Source: Peptococcaceae bacterium BRH_c4b (GTDB lineage: Bacteria > Bacillota > Desulfotomaculia > Desulfotomaculales > Desulfocucumaceae). Taken from it: DNA of 42,338 nucleotides. Under the pieces are notes generated by a model. The model was given only the letters and a program-made list of their open reading frames with translations. It did not search any database and was not told where the DNA came from. Where the stretch lies: NCBI GenBank assembly GCA_000961595.1, contig LADO01000004.1, positions 1 to 42,338 of the forward strand. Direction: 5' to 3'. How positions within the stretch are numbered: position 1 is the first letter of the stretch; every line of letters starts with the position of its first letter. This document shows positions 1 to 7,193 of the stretch, piece after piece. Made by a program: the position numbers and the translations under genes.

Positions 1-88
1 ACTGTTCTGCACTTTCATAGATTCTCCTTTTCGTTTCAATGGCTTGTTTTTTTCTATTATTCGGTTTTTCTTCTTTATTCACCAGCAT
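1..88 (-). CDS. TetR-family regulator, N-terminal fragment (runs off the window)
   Basis: Twenty-nine codons read leftward from an ATG at 88 and stay open to the window edge. The peptide has the usual TetR beginning: a charged tail followed by a run ending KRRIYESAEQ, which is the first helix before the DNA-binding HTH. An AGGAG ribosome site lies at 91-95. The upstream region carries a palindrome at 139-152 that fits an autoregulatory operator. Only the first helix is visible, so the family call rests on a short stretch. Confidence 0.6.
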   Translation of the reverse strand, partial: MLVNKEEKPNNRKKQAIETKRRIYESAEQ

Positions 89-124
89 CTCTCCTATATT
101 GACAATATTGGCAATTAAATATAT

Positions 125-153
125 AGTGACTATAGTAGGTGACTTTAGTCACT
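125..153. promoter_or_regulatory. Palindromic operator upstream of the TetR gene
   Basis: GTGACTTTAGTCAC at 139-152 is a two-arm palindrome (6-bp arms, TT centre). A further AGTGACT half-site lies at 125-131 and pairs with AGTCACT at 147-153. Its place in the leader of a TetR-type gene suggests autoregulation. Binding is inferred. Confidence 0.5.
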
Positions 154-265
154 GACTCTCGCGTATGATTATATCACATAATCAATACAAAAGGTCAATA
201 TTGCATCAAGCAAGAACCGTGCCCTCTTGTATGGCATCTCCATGACAAGGAGGCCATGTTAAACC

Positions 266-412
266 ATGGCCAGGCAGGGTGAGGGAAAATATAAAATGCT
301 GTTAGCCATATCGAAGATGAATTTTATTGAGTTAGCCTCTGAGGATATAGAAAAACAATTACTGGAAAACGGATTGAAAGCCTTCTTGGGAGAAGAGGTG
401 CAGAAGAAGTGA
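266..412 (+). CDS. Small unknown protein, translationally coupled to the sigma factor
   Basis: A 48-residue ORF starts with ATG at 266 behind AAGGAGG at 248-254, a slightly long spacing. It ends in TGA at 410-412, overlapping the GTG start of the sigma factor gene (GTGA). The product is basic at the N-terminus, then helical and acidic (IELASEDIEKQLLENGLK), with no Cys and no membrane segment. I do not recognise a family. The overlap suggests that translation of this peptide feeds the sigma gene. It could be a sigma partner or just a leader peptide. An alternative ATG at 296 would give a 38-residue product. Confidence 0.45.
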   Translation: MARQGEGKYKMLLAISKMNFIELASEDIEKQLLENGLKAFLGEEVQKK

Positions 413-942
413 ATGTCAATAAAATTCCTGTAGAAAAAAGGCATTCTGAAATATTTTCTGAATTATATAACAAATATTTCCCCAAGCTTTATAAATACAC
501 GCTTTATAAAGTAGGTGACTCTAACGCAGCAGAAGATCTGGTTAGTGAAGTATTTGAAAAAGTGTTAGTAAAATACAATACATATAATCAGCAAAAGGGT
601 AGTTTCAGCACGTGGCTATTTACCATAGCCAATAATATTATAACTAACTATTATAAAAAGAATAGCCGTAAGGTTGATCCTGTTGACTTGGGAAAAGTGG
701 AATCAACTTATCACTTGGAAGATTTGGTTATAGACCGGGAATTAAAAAAACTTCTCCTCAATGCAATTACATGCCTGGATGAGCGGCAGAGGAATATTAT
801 TGCCCTTAAATTCGGCGCCTGTCTGACAAACCGTCAAATTGCCCAGGTGATGAATTTAACGGAAAGTAATGCCGGTACAATTTTATATAGGTCGTTAAGG
901 CAATTAAAGGACATTTTGAAGGAACAAGGAGTTGTTTATTAG
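409..942 (+). CDS. ECF-type RNA polymerase sigma factor
   Basis: The 177-residue protein has the two-domain layout of group IV sigma factors. Region 2 is at about residues 15-85 (LYNKYFPKLYKYTLYKVGD, AEDLVSEVFEKV, FSTWLFTIANNIITNYYKK). Region 4 is at about 120-170 (LDERQRNIIALKF, then the HTH TNRQIAQVMNLTESNAGTIL). The GTG start overlaps the stop of the preceding small ORF. The next gene begins 27 bases downstream and encodes a protein with an anti-sigma-like segment and a RiPP-type GG motif. The sigma factor therefore probably controls the peptide locus to its right. A target promoter was not identified. Confidence 0.85.
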   Translation: MNVNKIPVEKRHSEIFSELYNKYFPKLYKYTLYKVGDSNAAEDLVSEVFEKVLVKYNTYNQQKGSFSTWLFTIANNIITNYYKKNSRKVDPVDLGKVESTYHLEDLVIDRELKKLLLNAITCLDERQRNIIALKFGACLTNRQIAQVMNLTESNAGTILYRSLRQLKDILKEQGVVY

Positions 943-969
943 TCAAAACTGTGGACCGAGGTGAAAAAA

Positions 970-1275
970 ATGAATAAAAAACATTCCTTGAAATCATTTG
1001 TTTTAGATATAGACAAAATTGCATTATACGATGAAGCAGTCATTCCGGCTGAATGCGAGGATTGCGATGAAGAGTACAAGGAATTGTTATTGCTTGCTCA
1101 GTTGTTGGCGAAAGCAGATTATACAACTAAAAGCCAGGGCCGGATGGAAAATATGATGGCCAAGATTATTTCGAATGCCCGTAAAGATGATCAATTGGAA
1201 GATGATGAATTGGATATGGTTGCCGGCGGGGTTAATTTGAACGAAATGTCAGATAAGAAAAAGGAAAAAGGTTGA
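970..1275 (+). CDS. Anti-sigma-like segment fused to a Nif11-type double-glycine motif
   Basis: This 101-residue protein starts at ATG 970, with GAGGTG at 957-962 as the ribosome site. Residues about 30-65 carry an ECEDC motif and the helix LLLLAQLLAKADYTTKSQGR, which resembles the short helical stretch found in many proteins encoded next to ECF sigma genes. Residues about 70-86 read DDQLEDDELDMVAGG, a textbook Nif11/nitrile-hydratase-type leader end. The 14 residues after GG (VNLNEMSDKKKEKG) are polar and basic and have no Cys, so they look unlike a modified core. It may be a sigma partner that uses a leader-like motif for recognition or cleavage, or an unusual precursor. The GG motif is seen; the anti-sigma role is inferred. 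Confidence 0.6.
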   Translation: MNKKHSLKSFVLDIDKIALYDEAVIPAECEDCDEEYKELLLLAQLLAKADYTTKSQGRMENMMAKIISNARKDDQLEDDELDMVAGGVNLNEMSDKKKEKG

Positions 1276-1628
1276 GAATAGATAAAAAAAGTGCGTGATA
1301 CTTTTTGATGTTGGTTGTATAAATAATTAGATTTCAGAGCTTGCCGGGAGAATTAATATAGAAGAGAAATTAAAGCAGTTGCAAATAAAAGCAAGCAGCT
1401 GGAAATGGGTGAAAAGTTGAAGGAAAAAATATTCAGCAAGGAAACCCCGTTGATGAAGAAGGTATAAAAAATGTTTACTAAAAGGATTAACAGTTTCAAA
1501 ACTGTTAATTTAAATAAATTATAGGAAAGGGGGGTCGGTGCAGGAGGCATACATTTTATTATTTCAAGGGTGTGTGTCCACTGAGTATTATTAACTTGAC
1601 CCAATCATACAAACAAAGGAGAATAATA
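1276..1628. other. Gene-poor leader of the precursor peptide gene
   Basis: This 353-base AT-rich stretch holds no complete gene. A 34-codon open run ending in TAA near 1469 (containing KLKEKIFSKETPLMKKV) has no start codon and is probably a remnant. The perfect palindrome at 1486-1509 lies in it. A GGAGG at about 1541-1546 is not followed by a convincing start. Confidence 0.5.
1486..1509. promoter_or_regulatory. Perfect 11-bp-arm palindrome upstream of the precursor gene
   Basis: ATTAACAGTTT at 1486-1496 and AAACTGTTAAT at 1499-1509 are exact reverse complements with a two-base centre. The tight centre and AT-rich flanks suit a dimeric regulator site better than a terminator, although a weak T/A-rich tail follows. 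It sits 120 bases before the Nif11-type precursor start. Confidence 0.45.
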
Positions 1629-1859
1629 ATGAGCGAAATCAAAAGATTCAACGAAGACCTTAGTAAGAACAAAGAGCTGCTGGAAGAAGTAAAAAAACTC
1701 GGTAATGATGTGGCAAAAATCGTAGCATATGCCAACTCCAAGGGCTATAATTTTACGGTTGCAGATGTCGATGCCAATGCCAAAAAGGGTGGGGAGTTGT
1801 CTGGAGAAGAGCTGGATAAGGTGGCTGGCGGATTTGTAATTGGTGCTATAGTTGCCTAG
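1629..1859 (+). CDS. Nif11-type RiPP precursor peptide with hydrophobic core
   Basis: A 76-residue peptide starts at ATG 1629 behind AAAGGAG and ends in tandem stops (TAG TAA). The helical, Lys/Glu-rich leader starts MSEIKRFNEDLSKNKEL. It continues with AKIVAYANSKGYNFTVADVD, typical of Nif11-like leaders, and ends GELSGEELDKVAGG. Cleavage after GG would release FVIGAIVA, an unusually short core of only aliphatic, aromatic and Gly residues. The following intact genes are a PoyD-like epimerase and a B12 radical SAM enzyme. These could place D-residues or C-methyl groups on the core, which has no Cys, Ser or Thr for lanthionine or azole formation. The longer open frame from 1572 lacks a ribosome site and was not used. 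Confidence 0.88.
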   Translation: MSEIKRFNEDLSKNKELLEEVKKLGNDVAKIVAYANSKGYNFTVADVDANAKKGGELSGEELDKVAGGFVIGAIVA

Positions 1860-1860
1860 T

Positions 1861-2006
1861 AACCTAAAGGGATTTAGCTTTACCCTGGGGGATCTTAAAA
1901 ACACTAAGCAGAACGTGGCGAATTAAGTGATTTTGGCCTCGATGATACTGCCGGAGTGGTCTGGGCTTTATGCTCATGTAATTACCGTTGTCGGTGTTGT
2001 GGTTAG
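1861..2006 (+). pseudogene. Remnant of a second Nif11-type precursor with Cys-rich core
   Basis: Immediately after the stops of the intact precursor, frame 1 from 1861 reads LKGFSFTLGDLKNTKQ. This matches the leader section SKGYNFTVADVDANAKK of the intact gene. Two extra bases at about 1912-1913 shift the frame, after which the sequence reads RGELSDFGLDDTAG, matching GGELSGEELDKVAGG. It then continues VVWALCSCNYRCRCCG and TAG (2004-2006). The first half of the leader is missing. The remnant shows that the locus once carried at least two precursors with different cores, one hydrophobic and one with five Cys in sixteen residues. A sequencing error could cause the frameshift but not the missing N-terminus. 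Confidence 0.72.
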
Positions 2007-2013
2007 TTAAGTA

Positions 2014-2046
2014 TATGGCCCGGGTGCCATCAGTGCCCGGGTCATA
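2014..2046 (+). promoter_or_regulatory. Strong hairpin between precursor and enzyme genes
   Basis: TATGGCCCGGG at 2014-2024 pairs with CCCGGGTCATA at 2036-2046 (11 pairs, one G-U) around an 11-base loop. No T-run follows; the next bases lead into the ribosome site of the epimerase gene. It fits a processing, stabilising or partial attenuation element that would give more precursor than enzyme message. Confidence 0.55.
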
Positions 2047-2060
2047 GTTATGAGGAGGTA

Positions 2061-3509
2061 TTGACGGCTTTGGATGAGCTGCGTTTCTGCGGAGATTTTT
2101 TCGACCGAATTAGCATTGAGGAAAAAAGGCTGATTCCACATATCAAACGATTCATAGAGTGCGCTATTGGGGATGCTGAATTTTATGCGGCCATTCAGGA
2201 GAATGCCGCCGGGTGTGGCCCCCTGCTGCAGTCAAGGAGGATATTTGGTGTGGATCCGGCACAGATAGCAGCAATTCTCCCAGAACAGCATTTTTTGAAG
2301 GAAGTCCCTGCTTTGGACTTGGAAGACAAGCCACAGGCGCTGTTGTGGCGGCGATATATTGCTGATGCAATTGACCGGTTTCGGGAAGCCTTGCGTAAAC
2401 GAGGCGAAAATACGCCCAGCAATCGTTTTAATGCCTGGCACCGGCGACAGGTAGATCGTTGTTGCAGTCAATTGGGTAAAGAGAGAAACAATATTATTAT
2501 CCATGCGACAATAGCGTTCGAATTGAGCAAGGGCTGCTCGATTGGTTGTCCTTTCTGCGGTCTTGAGGCTGAACCGCTGAAAGAAGTGTTTATGTATAGT
2601 AATGAGAATGCCCGGCTCTGGCAAGATATCCTGGACGTAGCGGTAGAACGTCTCGGCACTACCGTAGGAACCGGGATATGTTATTGGGCGACAGAGCCTA
2701 GTGATAATCCTGATTATTTGAAGTTTGTGGAAATTTTCGGCAAAACCACAGGCATTTACCCACAGACTACCACTGCAGCCCCTTTGCGCAATCCTGCCTG
2801 GACACGGGAATTGTTGGAATTTAGGCGGGAACATGTCACATCTGTCGATCGTTTTTCTATCCTCTCGAATAATACCTTGCATCGTGTACATGAGACTTTT
2901 TCCGCAGAGGATTTGGCTTTGACGGAGTTAATTTTGCAGCACACGGACTCCCTGGCGGGGGCTAGGGCACGATCGGGCCGTAACCGAAAAGAAACTTCCG
3001 GCAGTCCTTCACTGGATCCAGCTCAGGACCATACCATCGCCTGTCTCACCGGTTACCTGGTAAACATGGTGGATCGTTCGGTGCGGCTGATAAGTCCCTG
3101 TCCTCCTTCAAATCGCTGGCCATTAGGTTATAGGGTTTACGCCGAAGGCAACTTTTCATGCGCAGCGGAGCTGGGCGATTTTATCGGTGAAACCATTGAG
3201 AAATGCATGCCTGAGCAGGTTGCACCGGACGATATATTGGCTTTTCGCCGGGACCTGGAGTTTATTCCCTTACCGGAGAAGGGGTTCCAACTTCGTAGTC
3301 AATACCGTTTGCATAAAATGACGGGGTCTCCACACCTGGCTCAACTCGGCAGGTTAATAGCTCAGGGGAATTTGACCTCATGGCGTGTGATTGAGGAACT
3401 TATGGTTCAACACACGGATATTTTGGCCATAATGTCTTCTATCCAAAGGCTTTTTGACCAGAGCCTGCTGGAAGATGGTTTAAGCGACGAAGGGCTTAAC
3501 CGGAGGTGA
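2061..3509 (+). CDS. PoyD-like radical SAM peptide epimerase (RiPP maturation)
   Basis: The 482-residue protein contains FELSKGCSIGCPFCGLEA with Cys159-X3-Cys163-X2-Cys166, the radical SAM [4Fe-4S] triad in the form seen in PoyD/OspD/AvpD-type epimerases. These enzymes turn L- into D-residues in precursor peptides. The roughly 150-residue helical N-terminal part and a C-terminal part with further Cys (SPCPPSN, FSCAAELG) fit the family length. The start is TTG 2061 (AGGAGG at 2053-2058, tight spacing) or TTG 2070. It ends by overlapping GTGA at the start of the B12 radical SAM gene. The likely substrate is the Nif11-type peptide encoded at 1629-1859. The family call is strong; substrate and residues modified are inferred. 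Confidence 0.85.
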   Translation: MTALDELRFCGDFFDRISIEEKRLIPHIKRFIECAIGDAEFYAAIQENAAGCGPLLQSRRIFGVDPAQIAAILPEQHFLKEVPALDLEDKPQALLWRRYIADAIDRFREALRKRGENTPSNRFNAWHRRQVDRCCSQLGKERNNIIIHATIAFELSKGCSIGCPFCGLEAEPLKEVFMYSNENARLWQDILDVAVERLGTTVGTGICYWATEPSDNPDYLKFVEIFGKTTGIYPQTTTAAPLRNPAWTRELLEFRREHVTSVDRFSILSNNTLHRVHETFSAEDLALTELILQHTDSLAGARARSGRNRKETSGSPSLDPAQDHTIACLTGYLVNMVDRSVRLISPCPPSNRWPLGYRVYAEGNFSCAAELGDFIGETIEKCMPEQVAPDDILAFRRDLEFIPLPEKGFQLRSQYRLHKMTGSPHLAQLGRLIAQGNLTSWRVIEELMVQHTDILAIMSSIQRLFDQSLLEDGLSDEGLNRR

Positions 3510-3514
3510 GAAGT

Positions 3515-5530
3515 ATGTCTTGCGCAGTAAAAAAATACGATAACAATTTGGCCGGAAGAAACTCATGGCTGTCTCCGGCTCCTGCGGATGTTTGCCTGGT
3601 ATGCATGCCCTACTGTAGTCCGGAAAAACCTTCACTTGCCCTCGGGCTGCTACAGGCCGTGCTGGCCGAAGGGGGAATTGAGGCCAGGAGTATTTACGCC
3701 AATCTCCTCTTCTGCGAGAAAATAGGGGTGGATTTATATGAACGAAATAACCATTCGGATCCTAGCTACCCTCTGGCGGAATGGTCATTTGCTTCTTCAG
3801 CTTTTCCAGAGTCCCAGCCCGATGAAAATCAATTTGCCGGCGAAATCCATGCCAGTCTGGGCGGGATGCGAAAGCAGAACCTGGAAGAGTGTTGCAAAGA
3901 GCTGCTTTTAGTCCGTCATAGGGCGGAAGAATTCACCGCCGGCCTGGCGGAACAAATTCTCAAACTTTCTCCGCGTATCGTTGGCTGCACCTCAAGTCTG
4001 TCTCAGAGAGTGCCTTCCTTAGCCTTGCTCAGGAAGCTACGTGAACTTAACCCCGATGTTATCACCATGATGGGGGGGGCAGACTGTGAAACAGTCATGG
4101 GACGCGCGACTCACCAGCATTTCCCGTGGGTCGATTTTGTGGTCTCCGGAGAGGGTGAAGATATCGTATTGCCGCTAACTAAACGCATATTTGAATTCGG
4201 CCGCCAGGTTCCTCTCGAAGCTTTGCCCGAGGGTGTATTTGCTCCCCTGCATAGGCAGTTGGGATACCCGGGCGCTAAGCAAAACGGGAATGAGGGTCTC
4301 CCGCGGGCCGTGGCCGGTTCCTTCGATCGTCAGATAACTCCCGTCTATCATGACTACTTCGACACTCTCAGATCCCTGCCCGAACTGGGCAAAATTATCC
4401 GCCCCAGCCTGCCAATTCAGGCTTCCCGGGGCTGCTGGCACGGAAAGTGTAAATTTTGCGGACTTAATGCACCGCAATTGCCCTACCGGTCGCGCCCGGC
4501 AGAGGGTGTGCTGGCCGAGTTGGAAGAGCTCAGCCATCGTTACAAAGTTGAGCATTTCGAATTTCTTGATAACATACTGGACATGAGATGCTTTAAAGAT
4601 CTTATTCCCGAGCTTATCCGCCGCGGTGCTCCCTACAAGCTGTTCTACGAAATTCGTTCAAACATGTCGAAAAAGCAATACAAAATGCTGCGTGAAGCCG
4701 GCGTCGTATGGTGCCAGCCGGGCATAGAAAGCCTTCACAGTGAGGCACTGAAAACCATGAGGAAAGGGGTGACCGCCTGGCAAAACATCCAGACGCTCAA
4801 ATGGTGCCGCCAGTTTGGTATCTATAACGGATGGTCGATTCTTTATGGCTTCCCTGGCGATCAGGATCGCTGGTACCAGGAGATGGCTGAATTAGTGCCG
4901 CTCCTGACACATTTAAAGCCGCCAATGGGGATGTTCGCTGTCCAATACCATCGGAATAGTCACTACTTTGATCGGGCGGCTGACTATTCCCTGAAATTGA
5001 CTTCTTTATCTTTACACGCCCTTATTTATCCATTAAGTCAAGCTGCAATTAACGACCTTTCCTATACGTTTGAGGATGAATTTTACGCCTCGATCAAAAA
5101 CGACCCAAGAATGGCTGTTTTGTTTGACCGCCCCGGGTTACGAAACCTTCGAAGGGCTGTTTTACAGTGGTCTGTGGCGTTCAAAAGTCAGAATCAACCG
5201 ATACTAAGCATGAAGGTAGGCGACAAGGAAGTTATCGTGCGTGATACCCGTCCCATTGCAGTTGCCCCTTCTTTCTGCCTTAATGGTGCACAGCGGGAGT
5301 TGTATCTGGCCTGCGACCGGGCAGAGGGTGAGTCACAGGTGCGCCAAATGCTCCGTGACAGAGGGTTCGGCAGTTCGGATGCCGATGCTGCGATCCAGAC
5401 GCTTTTGGACAGCAAGCTGTTAGTCCGCATTGATCAGCGCTTGTTGGCTTTAGCGGTTGAAGAGCCGTATTTGGAATACCTTCCAGATGACCAAAACCCA
5501 ATGGGCTGGATCAGTGGCAAAGGCAAATAA
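3515..5530 (+). CDS. B12-binding radical SAM protein, RiPP maturation type 1
   Basis: A protein of about 671 residues starts at ATG 3515, eight bases after GGAGG at 3502-3506 (an in-frame GTG at 3506 is also open). Residues about 20-240 form a B12-binding-like domain (VCMPYCSPEKPSLALGLLQA, RIVGCTSSLSQRVPSL, VVSGEGEDIV). The radical SAM core begins QASRGCWHGKCKFCGLNAPQ, with C307-X4-C312-X2-C315, one residue longer than the classic CX3CX2C. Length and N-terminal motif match the family annotated as RiPP maturation radical SAM protein 1, whose chemistry is largely uncharacterised. C-methylation is possible by analogy with other cobalamin radical SAM enzymes. It is in one operon with the epimerase. 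Confidence 0.85.
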   Translation: MSCAVKKYDNNLAGRNSWLSPAPADVCLVCMPYCSPEKPSLALGLLQAVLAEGGIEARSIYANLLFCEKIGVDLYERNNHSDPSYPLAEWSFASSAFPESQPDENQFAGEIHASLGGMRKQNLEECCKELLLVRHRAEEFTAGLAEQILKLSPRIVGCTSSLSQRVPSLALLRKLRELNPDVITMMGGADCETVMGRATHQHFPWVDFVVSGEGEDIVLPLTKRIFEFGRQVPLEALPEGVFAPLHRQLGYPGAKQNGNEGLPRAVAGSFDRQITPVYHDYFDTLRSLPELGKIIRPSLPIQASRGCWHGKCKFCGLNAPQLPYRSRPAEGVLAELEELSHRYKVEHFEFLDNILDMRCFKDLIPELIRRGAPYKLFYEIRSNMSKKQYKMLREAGVVWCQPGIESLHSEALKTMRKGVTAWQNIQTLKWCRQFGIYNGWSILYGFPGDQDRWYQEMAELVPLLTHLKPPMGMFAVQYHRNSHYFDRAADYSLKLTSLSLHALIYPLSQAAINDLSYTFEDEFYASIKNDPRMAVLFDRPGLRNLRRAVLQWSVAFKSQNQPILSMKVGDKEVIVRDTRPIAVAPSFCLNGAQRELYLACDRAEGESQVRQMLRDRGFGSSDADAAIQTLLDSKLLVRIDQRLLALAVEEPYLEYLPDDQNPMGWISGKGK

Positions 5531-5555
5531 ATGCTCGGATTCCGATTATGAATTC

Positions 5556-5572
5556 TATGGGGGACAAAAGTC
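5556..5572. repeat. 17-bp repeat TATGGGGGACAAAAGTC, copy 1
   Basis: The 17-mer here recurs exactly at 14197-14213. In this copy the GGGGG serves as the only candidate ribosome site for the EamA gene that starts at 5573. It marks the border between the GC-richer radical SAM genes and the AT-richer transporter genes, so it may be a scar of insertion or recombination. Confidence 0.6.
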
Positions 5573-6490
5573 GTGACACGGACGGAATCTAACATAATAT
5601 TGTTTTCTATTACTCTGTGCTGGGCATCGTCATACATATTCATAAAAAACCTTCCAGCTACACTTTCGGCATTTGCATATTTGACAATGACGGCAGGGCT
5701 TGCAAGTATCATACTTTTCATAGTGTTTTTTAAGAGGCTTCGTGATTTTAATAAAAAGGTTCTATTAAGAAGCGCTGTTATGGCAGCTATTTTATGTGTC
5801 AATTTAGTCTTTGAAAAATTAGGTATTGCTTCTATTCCGGCATCAACTGCATCTTTTATTGCCTCTCTTAATATTGTTATTGTGCCGCTGCTGCTGCTCT
5901 TTTTCAAGAAAAAGCCATCAAAGAATAATTTGCTTGGAATTTTTGTTATTTTAATGGGATTGGCTCTGTCAAGTGGGATAAAAATAGGACAACCCCTGGA
6001 AATTGGCATTTTGTATATGTTTTTTGCCTGTTTTTTTATGGCGGTTTATATTATATGCACTGATAGATTCACCAAGGGATACGACCCGTTGCTTTTGGGT
6101 GTGGGGCAAATGTTTTTTACTGCTTTGATTGCCTTTGTTCTGTGGAGCTTTGAGGAACCAAGAACATTTCTTGCGCTTACCTACTCAAACGAAATGCTGG
6201 CCAATATTTTTATGCTCGCTTTCTTTTCTAAGGCATATGCATATATTATGCTTATGTATTCCCAAAAATATGCAAACCCGCTTAATGTTACCGTTATAGC
6301 CTCTACAGAGCCGATAGTAACAATGGTGTTGGCTCTCCTTATCCCAAGCACCTTTGGCGTAACTGAAAGCTTCACACTAATAAAGCTAACAGGTGCTGTA
6401 TTTATTGCAGGTGGTGCAATTTGTGCAGGTACAAGCTTCTTAAACAAAAAGGAGGTTAAGCCTCTTGCAGGAAATACTATCTCCCTTTAG
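5573..6490 (+). CDS. EamA/DMT-family permease
   Basis: The 305-residue protein has about ten hydrophobic helices arranged as two EamA repeats (residues about 5-140 and 150-290). An early WASSYIFIKNLP motif and the second-repeat STEPIVTMVLALL motif are typical of drug/metabolite exporters. The start is GTG 5573 after a GGGGG. It lies 42 bases after the B12 radical SAM gene and is AT-richer than that gene. Export of the modified peptide is possible from position alone, but EamA proteins carry many small molecules and the base composition suggests a different origin. It overlaps the next gene by 26 bases. Confidence 0.8.
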   Translation: MTRTESNIILFSITLCWASSYIFIKNLPATLSAFAYLTMTAGLASIILFIVFFKRLRDFNKKVLLRSAVMAAILCVNLVFEKLGIASIPASTASFIASLNIVIVPLLLLFFKKKPSKNNLLGIFVILMGLALSSGIKIGQPLEIGILYMFFACFFMAVYIICTDRFTKGYDPLLLGVGQMFFTALIAFVLWSFEEPRTFLALTYSNEMLANIFMLAFFSKAYAYIMLMYSQKYANPLNVTVIASTEPIVTMVLALLIPSTFGVTESFTLIKLTGAVFIAGGAICAGTSFLNKKEVKPLAGNTISL

Positions 6491-7193
6491 GCAAAAAAAG
6501 ACCTTACTGCAGATGGGTATATGTGCCTTAGTGTTTATAGGAATGGCGGTTCCATTTAAGGTGATGGTACTTATTGAGGGACTTACCGAGGTTCGTCCGG
6601 TCAATGCTGTGCCGGTTGTGGCAGGGCTCTTGTTTGGCCCGGCAGGTGCGTGGGGCTGTGCTGTTGGCAATTTGATTGCCGACCTGTTTGGCACTTTTTC
6701 CAAAGGCTCTGTCCTGGGGTTTATTGGTAATTTCATAGCAGCATATCTGCCCTATAAACTATGGCATATTTTCAAAAAAGGTGAAGCTCCAAATGCAAAA
6801 AGCTACATAAATATTGGAATTTATGTCTTGATTTCGGCTATTGGAGCCCTTGCTACAGGAATTCTCATCGCCTGTGGAATTGATGTGTTCTTTGGATTTT
6901 GGTCACCGCAGCTTTTTACAATCATATGCCTGAACGATTTTCTCTTCCCATTGTTTCTGGGACTGCCGGTGTTTATTGTGCTTACCTGTGAGGATAATAA
7001 AATTTTTGCATATATACCGCAAAAACAAACAAGGCCTTCTGTATTGAAAAACGTATGCGTAGCACTGTCTGTTATATTGGCAGTTATCATATCGGTTATG
7101 GTGTATTTGGGGCTTGCCATGTCCAGTAGTTTACTGATGATTATCTGCGGCGTGGTGTTTTTACTGTCGATAGCGTGGGTGATTGTTTTATAA
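6465..7193 (+). CDS. QueT-like membrane protein (ECF transporter S-component type)
   Basis: The 242-residue protein has about six membrane helices. The segment VRPVNAVPVVAGLLFGPAGAWGCAVGNLIADLFG resembles QueT-like substrate-binding components of ECF vitamin transporters. The start is TTG 6465, nine bases after AAGGAGG at 6449-6455 and inside the end of the EamA gene, so the two are probably co-translated. No energising EcfA/T genes are in the window; S-components often use a shared module encoded elsewhere. The substrate is not evident. Confidence 0.65.
   Translation: MQEILSPFRQKKTLLQMGICALVFIGMAVPFKVMVLIEGLTEVRPVNAVPVVAGLLFGPAGAWGCAVGNLIADLFGTFSKGSVLGFIGNFIAAYLPYKLWHIFKKGEAPNAKSYINIGIYVLISAIGALATGILIACGIDVFFGFWSPQLFTIICLNDFLFPLFLGLPVFIVLTCEDNKIFAYIPQKQTRPSVLKNVCVALSVILAVIISVMVYLGLAMSSSLLMIICGVVFLLSIAWVIVL

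Noticed and set aside
1366..1469. Third precursor-like ORF ending KLKEKIFSKETPLMKKV
   Set aside because: There is no ATG, GTG or TTG start and no GG motif; similarity to Nif11 leaders was not convincing.
1928..2009. Peptide VILASMILPEWSGLYAHVIT from a GTG at 1928, a possible hydrophobic core
   Set aside because: It is the third frame of the decayed second precursor. The frame matching the Nif11 leader explains the region better, and this GTG has no ribosome site.
4175..4555. Long antisense open frames inside the radical SAM and other GC-rich genes
   Set aside because: They lie entirely within strong coding regions on the other strand, have no ribosome sites and no recognisable domains.
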